From: Bacteroidota bacterium
GTDB taxonomy: Bacteria; Bacteroidota; Bacteroidia; Flavobacteriales_D; Crocinitomicaceae
Direction: 5' to 3'
Length of the DNA: 9,064 nt
Assembly (NCBI GenBank): GCA_016866375.1
Contig: VGMK01000072.1
Coordinates: 1-9,064, forward strand
The notes beneath the pieces are model-generated. The model saw only the letters and a list, made by a program, of their open reading frames with translations, was not told the DNA's origin and did no database searches. This document shows positions 1 through 6,491 of this stretch, piece after piece. Every line of letters begins with the position of its first letter. The stretch's first letter is position 1. The position numbers and the translations under genes were made by a program.

Positions 1-2
1 CC

Positions 3-959
3 TTCTTGTGTGCTCAAGATACACTTCTGGTGAAAGGAACAATTGACACGTATTATGCATACAATGTGAGGAATACATCGGCACAAGATTTAGGGATTTA
101 TATATCGTCGAATGCTATTAATGCCTTAGATATCAATTATGCAGCCATAGAATTGACGAGAAAATACAAGGATAACACTTTTTATATCTCACCTGCCTTT
201 GGTCGGTATATGACAAATAATTACAAAAATGAACACATTGCTTTGCGCTGGTTGGCTGAATCATATTGGCAAAGGACTTTAACAGAAAATCAAACCATAA
301 CCCTTGGAGTTTTTAGCTCTCCTTTCTCCCCTGAAAATTGGAAAAGTAGCGAACAACTTTTTTATTCCAGATCTCTTGCTCCTGAGTACGTACCTTACTA
401 TTTATCAGGAGTCAAATGGCGAATTAATTGTTCGCCAGGGCTCACGTTTACTCCTATGTTAGTTAACGGATGGCAACATATTTCTGATCAAAAACCATCC
501 ATTGCGTGGTCATCTCTAATGGAATTTAAATGGAAAAATTTTTCCTTGAACTGGACGAGTTTTTTTGGCAAGGAAGCCGGGCTCGATCACCAGAAGGAGT
601 GGAGGATATTGAATGATGTGAATGCAACCTTGGAAGTTGCGGATAAAATATGGGTTCAGTCTTGTGCATATTTAGGTAAACAAAAGAACCTCTTTGAATG
701 GAGAACCTGGTGGCAGATAAATTCAGGAATAAAATTTCAATACCATCGAAGAAGTTCATGTGGCCTGCGAGGAGAACTTTTTAGAGATCACACGGGTGTT
801 TTTTTTGACGGGAATAACTCACAAATTTCGGTGTTTACAGGCTACTGGGATTTCAAAGTTTCAGATAACTTGATTTATCGAATGGAGTTTAAACGTCTTG
901 ACAATAAGTTGGATGAATCCAAGTGGTTTGGGTTCTTAAATTTAACTTTAGGATTTTGA
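3..959 (+). CDS. Outer-membrane beta-barrel porin, BBP2/OmpL-like family (5' end missing)
   Basis: The reading frame is open to the left edge, so the start codon and most of the signal peptide lie outside the window. The first visible residues, FLCAQD, look like the end of a signal peptide with cleavage near the CAQ. The TTG at 6 is in frame but is not a credible start. About 315 mature residues follow, rich in alternating aromatic and polar residues as in outer-membrane strands, and the protein ends in phenylalanine (LNLTLGF), as many beta-barrel proteins do. The early KGTIDTYYAYN segment, the LGVFSSPFSPENW segment and the SRSLAPEYVPYYLSGVKW segment resemble the putative beta-barrel porin-2 family of Bacteroidota. 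The expected role is diffusion of small solutes across the outer membrane, but the substrate cannot be read from the sequence. It precedes the exonuclease gene by 53 bp, with no functional link evident. The family call is fairly secure; the function is not. Confidence 0.75.
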   Translation, partial: FLCAQDTLLVKGTIDTYYAYNVRNTSAQDLGIYISSNAINALDINYAAIELTRKYKDNTFYISPAFGRYMTNNYKNEHIALRWLAESYWQRTLTENQTITLGVFSSPFSPENWKSSEQLFYSRSLAPEYVPYYLSGVKWRINCSPGLTFTPMLVNGWQHISDQKPSIAWSSLMEFKWKNFSLNWTSFFGKEAGLDHQKEWRILNDVNATLEVADKIWVQSCAYLGKQKNLFEWRTWWQINSGIKFQYHRRSSCGLRGELFRDHTGVFFDGNNSQISVFTGYWDFKVSDNLIYRMEFKRLDNKLDESKWFGFLNLTLGF

Positions 960-983
960 AATTGTCCTCTAAAATAAATTTTG
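954..983 (+). promoter_or_regulatory. Possible Bacteroidota-type promoter for exodeoxyribonuclease III
   Basis: A TTTTG overlapping the porin stop codon (954-958) lies 17 bases before AAATTTTG (976-983), which matches the TAnnTTTG -7 element except for its first base. Transcription would start near 987-990 and leave a leader of about 25 bases before the ATG at 1013. The region is very AT-rich, so a chance match is likely; read-through from the porin gene is the alternative. Confidence 0.25.
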
Positions 984-1012
984 ATTTTATTTATAATTAA
1001 AAATTTTATCCT

Positions 1013-1771
1013 ATGAAAGTAATATCGTTTAACGTCAATGGAATTCGCGCAATTGTGGGGAAAACTTTTCTTCACGATATGTCAGTTCTTCAACCTGATA
1101 TTATCTGCTTACAAGAAACGAAAGCCACAGAGGATCAGGTTAAAGAAGCTGTTAGTGCACTCAAAGATTATGAGGTCTATGCAAATTCTGCCGAACGGAA
1201 GGGGTATTCCGGTACAGCAATCTTGAGTAAAATAGCGCCTGAGAAAGTGTCATATGGAATGGGCATTCCCGAGCATGACACAGAAGGTAGAATTGTATGC
1301 GCCACCTTTGCAGATTTTCATTTAATTTGCGTCTATGTCCCTAATTCGGGAAGCGAGCTGTTACGGTTAGGATATAGACAAACATGGGACCGTGATTTTT
1401 TAGTTTACCTCAAGGGGTTAGAATCCTCAAAACCGGTGGTAGTTTGTGGAGATTTTAATGTGGCAAATCATCCGATAGACTTGGCAAGACCTAAAGACAA
1501 CTACAATAAATCGGCGGGTTATATGCAAGAGGAAATTGACGGGATGAATAATTTTACCTCTTCGGGATTTATCGATACATTTCGTTTCTTGAACCCAAAT
1601 AAAGTAAAATATTCATGGTGGAGCTACAGAGCGGGTGCCCGACAAAAAAATATTGGCTGGAGAATAGATTATTTTTTGGTCTCAAAATCCTTGATTAACT
1701 CCATTCAGGCAGCCGAAATTTACAACGACGTACATGGCTCTGATCATTGTCCGGTGGGAGTGGAATTATGA
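1013..1771 (+). CDS. xth: Exodeoxyribonuclease III (AP endonuclease, ExoIII/XthA family)
   Basis: This 252-residue protein is a full-length DNA repair enzyme of the endonuclease/exonuclease/phosphatase fold. It cuts the backbone 5' of abasic sites and removes blocked 3' ends and 3' nucleotides in base excision repair. The family motifs appear in order: NVNGIRA at 7-13 (catalytic Asn7), LQETK at 33-37 (metal-binding Glu35), VYVPN at 107-111 (Tyr108), GDFNVAN at 146-152 (Asp147, Asn149), the SWWSYR segment near 201-206, WRIDY at 216-220 and the terminal GSDHCPV at 242-248 (Asp244, His245). All catalytic residues expected of ExoIII are present, so it should be active. The ATG at 1013 puts the motif-bearing first strand directly at the N-terminus, as is usual for this family. 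No strong Shine-Dalgarno is visible. Its stop overlaps the convergent epimerase gene by 6 bp. Confidence 0.95.
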   Translation: MKVISFNVNGIRAIVGKTFLHDMSVLQPDIICLQETKATEDQVKEAVSALKDYEVYANSAERKGYSGTAILSKIAPEKVSYGMGIPEHDTEGRIVCATFADFHLICVYVPNSGSELLRLGYRQTWDRDFLVYLKGLESSKPVVVCGDFNVANHPIDLARPKDNYNKSAGYMQEEIDGMNNFTSSGFIDTFRFLNPNKVKYSWWSYRAGARQKNIGWRIDYFLVSKSLINSIQAAEIYNDVHGSDHCPVGVEL

Positions 1772-2752
1772 TTGTGAATTGTTAGTCGAGTAAATGTAGT
1801 ACCAATTTACAGTTTCCTTCAGGCCTTCTTTCAAATTGTGCGTTGGGGCATAACCCAAATGTAGTTTAGCCTTTTCAATTGAAGCCAAGGAATGAGGGAT
1901 ATCTCCCTTTCTGTATTCACCATGGATGCAATCTATTTTGGCTATATTTTGATCAAGCACGGTCAAGTTAGCTTTTATTTCCTTGAACAGATCATTCAAG
2001 TTAGCACTCTGACCATAAGCCACATTGTAAACTTGATTAAGTGCAGTTTTATTCGTGGTGAACAGCGCTAATTTATTGATTTGAATAACATTATCAATGT
2101 ATGTGAAATCTCTTGAAAAAGTTCCGTCTCCATTGATAACAGGTGCTTTGTGCTTTAATAAAGTCTCAATAAACTTTGGAATAACCGCAGCATATGCTCC
2201 AGAAGGATCTTGCCTTCTTCCAAATACGTTAAAATACCTCAATCCGATGCACTCCATTCCATAAGTTCTTGCAAAAACCTCCGCGTACAACTCTCCCACA
2301 TATTTAGTTACCGCATACGGCGATAAAGGGTTCCCAATAACATCTTCCACTTTGGGTAAGTTTTCTGAGTCACCATAAGTAGAAGAACTTGCAGCATACA
2401 CAAATCGGGTAATTCCAGCGTCTCGAGCCGCGATGATAACATTTAAAAAGCCATTAATATTTATGTCATTTGTGGTTATTGGATCTACTAATGATCTCGG
2501 TACGGAACCCAGGGCTGCTAAATGAAGTACGATGTCAATATTTACGAGTGCTTTTCGACAATCCTCGATGTTGCGTATGTCGCCTTCAATAAGGTGAAAA
2601 GAGGAGGAATCCATGAGGTGTTCAATGTTGCTCTTTCTCCCTGTTATAAAATTATCCAAACAAACTACGTCGTGGCCGTCAGCAATTAAATCCTCACATG
2701 TGTTAGATCCAATAAATCCCGCACCGCCCGTAATTAAGATCCTTTTTTTCAT
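1766..2752 (-). CDS. wbpP: UDP-N-acetylglucosamine 4-epimerase, WbpP/TviC type (extended SDR)
   Basis: This 328-residue NAD-dependent sugar-nucleotide epimerase probably interconverts UDP-GlcNAc and UDP-GalNAc, or their uronic acid forms, in the cytoplasm to supply surface polysaccharide synthesis. It has the Rossmann motif TGGAGFIGS (8-16), Asp33 at the end of the second strand (CLDNF), the catalytic serines of ASSSTYGD (121-128) and the YxxxK pair Tyr146 and Lys150. The LHLAALGSVPRS (76-87) and LRYFNVFGRRQDP (171-183) segments are characteristic of WbpP rather than GalE. As I recall the WbpP structure, the residues that set preference for N-acetylated substrates are Gly102, Gln201, Ala209 and Ser306. 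These align with Gly82, Gln181, Ala189 and probably Ser288 here, all conserved. The start follows a run of A bases, giving the normal MKKRILITGG opening. It lies 76 bp downstream of the antiterminator gene on the same strand. The exact substrate, acetylated or uronic form, cannot be decided. Confidence 0.9.
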   Translation of the reverse strand: MKKRILITGGAGFIGSNTCEDLIADGHDVVCLDNFITGRKSNIEHLMDSSSFHLIEGDIRNIEDCRKALVNIDIVLHLAALGSVPRSLVDPITTNDININGFLNVIIAARDAGITRFVYAASSSTYGDSENLPKVEDVIGNPLSPYAVTKYVGELYAEVFARTYGMECIGLRYFNVFGRRQDPSGAYAAVIPKFIETLLKHKAPVINGDGTFSRDFTYIDNVIQINKLALFTTNKTALNQVYNVAYGQSANLNDLFKEIKANLTVLDQNIAKIDCIHGEYRKGDIPHSLASIEKAKLHLGYAPTHNLKEGLKETVNWYYIYSTNNSQS

Positions 2753-2788
2753 TTTAAATTCATGTTTTTTCTAAATCTTTACTTAATT

Positions 2789-2818
2789 CAAAGAGAGACT
2801 AACTCACCTGTTTTGCAA
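2789..2818 (-). promoter_or_regulatory. Possible internal promoter for the epimerase gene
   Basis: Read on the minus strand, a TTG (2818-2816) is followed after 19 bases by TCTCTTTG (2796-2789). This differs from the Bacteroidota -7 consensus TAnnTTTG at one position. The spacing matches the published 17-23 base range. A start near 2785 would leave a leader of about 33 bases before the ATG at 2752. If real, the epimerase could be expressed without the upstream antiterminator gene. The single mismatch is at the conserved A, so this is only a candidate. Confidence 0.3.
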
Positions 2819-2828
2819 CCTATTTGTT

Positions 2829-3338
2829 TCAAAGTTTTCGAACAAAAGATTTGTTAATATGGACCAAAAAGTGCTTCCCTAAACTTTCAATTTGAACGAT
2901 CAATCGATTCTTTCTATTATCCTCTACCGAGGTTGCAATAAGTCCTTGAAGTGGTCCCCGAATAACTTTAACTGGTTCACCTGAGAAAAAATTTACATTG
3001 TCTATCGGTTCAAGAACATCCGATTCTTTCAGCAGAATTTTTAGATTTTCGATTTCGTAATCATGTACAACTGCTGGTTTGTTAAGATGTTTTAAGATAC
3101 AATGTAGACCCTGTATTTCGTATAGTTTTGGTAAATCAGAGCTGTAACACTTCACAAACAGCGTTGATGAAATTAATGGGTTTTGTACTTTCTTTTTTCT
3201 ATCACTCCATTGTTTCAACGATTCAACAAGCGGCAAATATACAGGAATTCCGATTTTTTGAATGCGCTCTGACACTCGCTTTTCAGCACGGGAATTTGTT
3301 TTCACCACAAACCAATTTACGACATCCTCTCTCTCCAT
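2829..3338 (-). CDS. NusG-like transcription antiterminator, UpxY/RfaH-related
   Basis: This 169-residue protein is a NusG paralogue of the kind that travels with surface polysaccharide genes in Bacteroidota. The N-terminal NGN domain spans about residues 8-105, opening with NWFVVKTNSRAEKRV and continuing with YLPLVESLKQWSDRKKK, a segment typical of UpxY proteins. A KOW domain follows at about 119-168, with GEPVKVIRGPLQGL at its core. Known relatives bind RNA polymerase early in their own operon and suppress termination, so that long capsule or O-antigen operons are read through. The protein is too diverged to be the housekeeping NusG. It would have been expected beside secE and rplK if it were. 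The ATG at 3338 lies about 16 bases from a perfect -7 element, implying a very short leader. Only the epimerase gene follows on this strand. The family assignment is strong; which operon it acts on is inference. Confidence 0.88.
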   Translation of the reverse strand: MEREDVVNWFVVKTNSRAEKRVSERIQKIGIPVYLPLVESLKQWSDRKKKVQNPLISSTLFVKCYSSDLPKLYEIQGLHCILKHLNKPAVVHDYEIENLKILLKESDVLEPIDNVNFFSGEPVKVIRGPLQGLIATSVEDNRKNRLIVQIESLGKHFLVHINKSFVRKL

Positions 3339-3353
3339 TCGTTTCGTTCAATG

Positions 3354-3361
3354 CAAAGTTA
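3354..3361 (-). promoter_or_regulatory. Promoter -7 element (TAACTTTG) for the antiterminator gene
   Basis: On the minus strand this is an exact match to the Bacteroidota -7 consensus TAnnTTTG, ending 15 bases before the ATG at 3338. Transcription would begin around 3347-3350, leaving a leader of roughly 10 bases. No TTG is found at the expected 17-23 base distance upstream; the nearest, at 3375-3373, is only 11 bases away. The call therefore rests on the -7 box and its position in a divergent gap. Confidence 0.5.
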
Positions 3362-3405
3362 GAAATTCGAATCAATTACCTAAATCTAAAATGGATTATT
3401 TAAAC

Positions 3406-3413
3406 TAACTTTG
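3406..3413 (+). promoter_or_regulatory. Promoter -7 element (TAACTTTG) for the potassium-uptake operon
   Basis: This is an exact TAnnTTTG match that ends one base before the ATG at 3415. The usual distance from this box to the transcription start puts the start near 3416-3418, so the message would be leaderless or begin at the GTG at 3418. No TTG -33 box is visible at 17-23 bases upstream. The identical, mirrored element on the other strand supports a real promoter, but it is not proven. Confidence 0.45.
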
Positions 3414-3414
3414 T

Positions 3415-5145
3415 ATGGTGAAGATCATAAGAAATTTAGCAAGAGGACTTAATAAATTTTCAGGATTTACATCAATTTTTACTCTTTTGGTATGTTTCCT
3501 TTTTTATGGATTTGATACTCACCATTTATATTTAGCGGATTTCATCGTTCTTTGTCGTATCGGGGCAGTGATTGGTTCAACCAGTATCCTGTTGCGTTAC
3601 ATTTCCTCTTTGAAATGGAATTTATGGATAATAATTTATGACATTCTATTTCTCACCTTCTTTTTATTTATTTCCTGTGATATTTTTAAGGGCGATTTGC
3701 TCTTGAATACGGTATTTATTGCACTCTACTTTATTCGAGAATCGGCATCATTTAAAATAGATTATCGAAAAACAGGATTCAATCCTGCTCAGTTGTTTAT
3801 AATCAGTTTTGCTTTTATTATTTTAATAGGTACATTTTTATTGATGATGCCCAATTCTACGACTCAAGGTATTTCATTTCTTGACGCAATGTTTACCTCT
3901 ACAAGTGCTGTATGCGTTACGGGACTCTCTGTGGTGGATACTGAATTTGGCTTTACCTTAATGGGAAAAACAATCATCCTTGTGCTCATTCAAATAGGTG
4001 GTTTAGGAATCATGACTTTTGCCAGTTATTTCAGTTTTTTTTTTAAAGGTGGGGCATCCTTTAATAATCGCGTATATTTCGGCGAATTATCCAATACAGA
4101 TGAACTAAATAATGTTTTCTCTTCGCTAAAACATATCTTGTTATTAACTCTTACTATCGAGGCATTTGGTGCGATGCTATTATTTTTTTTCGCGCCCAAA
4201 GAGACCTCTACTGATTTTTTTCAACATTTATATTCCTCAATTTTTCATAGTGTGAGTGCTTTTAATAATGCTGGTTTTTCTCTACACTCATCAAATTTGT
4301 ACGATCCATTATTGGTTTACAATTATCCTTTTCAATTGGTCATTTGCCTGCTTATTATTTTTGGAGGGCTGGGTTTTCCGATTATGCAAAATTTACTTCA
4401 GCTGTTTTACTATAATTTAAAAATCACTGTGCTAAAAATTCTCAATTCAAAGAAATTGAGTTTCAAGGCATGGATATTAAATACAAACTCAAAAATTATA
4501 TTGGTTACAACAGGTGTTCTTTTGTTTTTGGGTACTGTTTTATTTTACATCTTTGAATATAATGGAGTTTTGGCAAACCATGGACCTTTTGGAAAATGGG
4601 TGGTTGCCTTTATGGGGTCAGTAACTCCCAGGACAGCGGGTTTCAATTCTTTCGAAATGACCTCGCTGGCGCTTCCGACAATATTAATTACAATTTTTTT
4701 AATGTGGATTGGTGCCTCACCAGCATCGACAGGTGGAGGTATCAAAACAAGCACATTGGCCATTGCTTTCATGAATTTTTTCAGTACAGCCAGAGGTCAA
4801 GATCGTATTGAAGTTGCAAGGCGAGAAATTTCCAACGGGACTGTAAGTCGGGCATTTTCGATCATCTTTCTTTCCCTCTTAACCATAGGACTCGCATCTT
4901 TCATTCTGATTTTAATGGAGCCTGACGTTCGTCCGCTTCATTTAATATTTGAAGCATTCTCTGCATTCAGTACAGTTGGTTTGAGCATTAACCTCACCCC
5001 CTCGCTCAGTGAAGGCGCAAAAGTAATTCTCATACTTTTAATGTTCATCGGTAGAGTGAGTACACTTACAATTCTCATGGCTTTTTTAGACCGTGTAAAT
5101 CAAAAAAAATATAAATACGCTTCAGAAGAAGTTTTAATTAATTAG
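3415..5145 (+). CDS. ktrB: TrkH/KtrB-family potassium uptake channel subunit with four-helix N-terminal extension
   Basis: This 576-residue inner-membrane protein is the ion-translocating subunit of a Trk/Ktr potassium uptake system. It has the four-fold pore repeat, with the selectivity glycines visible in TSAVCVTGL (Gly170), SAFNNAGF (Gly287), TPRTAGF (Gly409) and SAFSTVGL (Gly522). GASPASTGGGIKTST (433-447) is the loop after the third pore repeat, and MFIGRVSTLT (543-552) carries the conserved arginine (Arg547) of the last helix. The KtrB-like core begins near NPAQLF at 123. In front of it are about 120 residues with four further hydrophobic segments (roughly 16-34, 39-65, 68-91 and 95-112), making the protein about 100 residues longer than typical KtrB or TrkH. 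The RCK subunit gene follows after 3 bp and completes the transporter. The ATG at 3415 is used, but GTG at 3418 is possible given the promoter position. The family call is secure; ion coupling (Na+ or H+) is unknown. Confidence 0.93.
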   Translation: MVKIIRNLARGLNKFSGFTSIFTLLVCFLFYGFDTHHLYLADFIVLCRIGAVIGSTSILLRYISSLKWNLWIIIYDILFLTFFLFISCDIFKGDLLLNTVFIALYFIRESASFKIDYRKTGFNPAQLFIISFAFIILIGTFLLMMPNSTTQGISFLDAMFTSTSAVCVTGLSVVDTEFGFTLMGKTIILVLIQIGGLGIMTFASYFSFFFKGGASFNNRVYFGELSNTDELNNVFSSLKHILLLTLTIEAFGAMLLFFFAPKETSTDFFQHLYSSIFHSVSAFNNAGFSLHSSNLYDPLLVYNYPFQLVICLLIIFGGLGFPIMQNLLQLFYYNLKITVLKILNSKKLSFKAWILNTNSKIILVTTGVLLFLGTVLFYIFEYNGVLANHGPFGKWVVAFMGSVTPRTAGFNSFEMTSLALPTILITIFLMWIGASPASTGGGIKTSTLAIAFMNFFSTARGQDRIEVARREISNGTVSRAFSIIFLSLLTIGLASFILILMEPDVRPLHLIFEAFSAFSTVGLSINLTPSLSEGAKVILILLMFIGRVSTLTILMAFLDRVNQKKYKYASEEVLIN

Positions 5146-5148
5146 AAT

Positions 5149-5838
5149 ATGAAATTTATTGTTATTGGATTAGGAAATTTTGGCTCCTCGCTTGCAGAAA
5201 AATTAACAGAGGCTGGCAATGAAGTTATCGGAGTGGACTCAAATTTTCAAAGGGTAGAGCTATTTAAAGAAAAGATAACTTATACAATTTGCATGGACGC
5301 GACCAATCCCGAATCAGTAAAAACACTTCCCCTCAAAGATACTGATTTGGTAATTATTGCTATCGGTGAGGATAAAGGGTCCAACATAATGGCTTCGGCT
5401 GTTATGAAGAACTTACGCGCGAAACGATTAATAAGTAGGGCCTTAGATGCGACTCATGAAAATGTTTTGTCAGCCATGGGAATTACCGAAATTGCTAATC
5501 CCGAATTAGAGACTGCGGAGAAATGGGCAAAAAAGTTAAGTTTGACAAGCCTTCTAGACTCCTACGAACTTACATCCGATTTTAGTATCGTAGAGGTAAA
5601 AGTTCCAGATTCTTTTTCTGGTAAAACCTTGGATGAAATTGGTTTTCGACGAAATTATAATTTAGTTGTGCTCACTACAATCAGAGAAGAGCGAAAAGAA
5701 TCCTTTATTGGGATTAATAAAACAGTTAAACAAGTTCAAGGTGTTAGTTCGCCTGACACGGTTTTACAAAAAGGGGAAATCATGGTGATTTACGGTCATA
5801 ATTCAGACATTAAAAATTTATTAAGGTCGGAGCAATGA
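5149..5838 (+). CDS. ktrA: TrkA/KtrA-family cytoplasmic gating subunit of the potassium transporter
   Basis: This 229-residue soluble protein should assemble as a ring under the membrane subunit and gate it in response to bound nucleotide. The N-terminal RCK (TrkA-N) domain has the Rossmann glycine motif GLGNFG (7-12), an acidic residue closing the second strand (VIGVD, Asp30) and MDATN near 49-53, where relatives usually have GDAT. The C-terminal RCK-C domain occupies about residues 141-226. There is one RCK-N/RCK-C unit, as in KtrA, not the tandem pair of E. coli TrkA, so I use the Ktr symbol; databases may label it TrkA family. Its ATG is 3 bp after the channel stop codon, and its own stop overlaps the methyltransferase start, which points to translational coupling within one operon. 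ATP/ADP or NAD(H) binding is expected for the family; c-di-AMP control is possible but cannot be judged here. Confidence 0.93.
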   Translation: MKFIVIGLGNFGSSLAEKLTEAGNEVIGVDSNFQRVELFKEKITYTICMDATNPESVKTLPLKDTDLVIIAIGEDKGSNIMASAVMKNLRAKRLISRALDATHENVLSAMGITEIANPELETAEKWAKKLSLTSLLDSYELTSDFSIVEVKVPDSFSGKTLDEIGFRRNYNLVVLTTIREERKESFIGINKTVKQVQGVSSPDTVLQKGEIMVIYGHNSDIKNLLRSEQ

Positions 5839-6488
5839 ACCATTTAAAAGATACTTTTAAACACAAAGGAAAACGCAAAATCCTTATTTCTGAATTAAGG
5901 GAAAAAGGAATTTTTGATGAAAGCATATTAGAAGCATTCGATGCCGTCCCGAGGCACTTTTTTTTAGACTTAGCGTTTGAGGAACAGGCCTACTCAAATA
6001 CGGCATTTCAAATCGGTTCTGGTCAAACAATTTCCCATCCCTTCACTGTGGCGTTTCAAACGCAACTTTTGGAGATTAAGAAAGGAATGAAAGTGCTAGA
6101 AATTGGTACTGGGTCTGGTTTTCAAACGTGCATTCTTGGTAAATTAGGAGCGAAAATAGTTTCAATAGAGCGCCATCGCGATTTACATTTGAAAGCAAAA
6201 AAAATGTTGGAGTTTTTTAATATAAACGCAAAATTATTTTTTGGGGACGGATATGCAGGAAATAAATCCTATGCACCCTATGATAGAATTCTCGTGACTT
6301 GTGGTGCTCCGGATGTCCCCGAAGTATTAATGAGCCAATTGAAGGTGGGTGGTCATATGGTAATTCCCGTTGGCGAAGATGAAGAGCAAAAAATGTTGAA
6401 AATAACAAAGAAAAACAACGACGATAATAGTATTTTGGAATTTGGAACGTTTAAATTTGTTCCAATGTTAGAGCGAACAGTAAAGTAG
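5835..6488 (+). CDS. pcm: Protein-L-isoaspartate O-methyltransferase
   Basis: This 217-residue SAM-dependent enzyme methylates isoaspartyl residues formed in ageing proteins, starting their conversion back to aspartate. The family signature is clear: GSGQTISHPF (61-70) forms the substrate-side loop, VLEIGTGSGFQT (87-98) is SAM-binding motif I, SIER (110-113) ends the next strand with the acidic ribose-binding residue, and GDGYAG (137-142) and YDRILVTCGAPDVPE (149-163) follow. VGGHMVIPVG (171-180) and FKFVPMLER (206-214) match the C-terminal part of the family. Length is normal. ATG overlaps the preceding TGA as ATGA (5835-5838), so translation is probably coupled to the potassium-gating subunit. 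The two have no known biochemical link; shared stress relevance is only inference. Confidence 0.93.
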   Translation: MNHLKDTFKHKGKRKILISELREKGIFDESILEAFDAVPRHFFLDLAFEEQAYSNTAFQIGSGQTISHPFTVAFQTQLLEIKKGMKVLEIGTGSGFQTCILGKLGAKIVSIERHRDLHLKAKKMLEFFNINAKLFFGDGYAGNKSYAPYDRILVTCGAPDVPEVLMSQLKVGGHMVIPVGEDEEQKMLKITKKNNDDNSILEFGTFKFVPMLERTVK

Positions 6489-6491
6489 ATT

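Larger units (their letters stand above)
3354..3413. repeat. 9-bp perfect inverted repeat flanking the divergent intergenic region
   Basis: CAAAGTTAG (3354-3362) and CTAACTTTG (3405-3413) are perfect reverse complements separated by 42 bases, with the centre near 3383-3384. Each arm includes an outward-facing TAACTTTG -7 element. The symmetry could simply reflect two identical promoter boxes, or could be a binding site for a regulator of both directions. The spacing is too large for a stable RNA hairpin to be the main purpose. Confidence 0.6.

Noticed and set aside
6..8. TTG at 6 as the true start of the porin gene.
   Set aside because: The frame stays open to the window edge and the residues there look like the end of a signal peptide, so the gene begins upstream of the window.
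972..992. AT-only inverted repeat AAATAAA / TTTATTT between the porin and exonuclease genes, as a terminator.
   Set aside because: The stem contains no G or C pairs and has no clear U-tract at the right distance. It is expected by chance in DNA this AT-rich.
1790..1810. GTAAAT / ATTTAC 6-bp stem near the convergent ends, as a bidirectional terminator.
   Set aside because: It lies inside the epimerase coding sequence, is weak, and has no T-run after it on either strand.
2776..2795. TCTTT / AAAGA small hairpin in the gap before the epimerase, as an attenuator targeted by the antiterminator.
   Set aside because: The stem has only five pairs, mostly A-T, with a 9-base loop, so it would be unstable.
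3128..3403. 91-codon plus-strand open frame antisense to the antiterminator gene.
   Set aside because: It is a shadow of a well-supported minus-strand gene, crosses the promoter region and shows no recognisable domain.
3415..3780. The N-terminal helices of the channel subunit as a voltage-sensor domain.
   Set aside because: There are four hydrophobic segments, but no helix has the regular arginine every third residue that an S4 segment requires.
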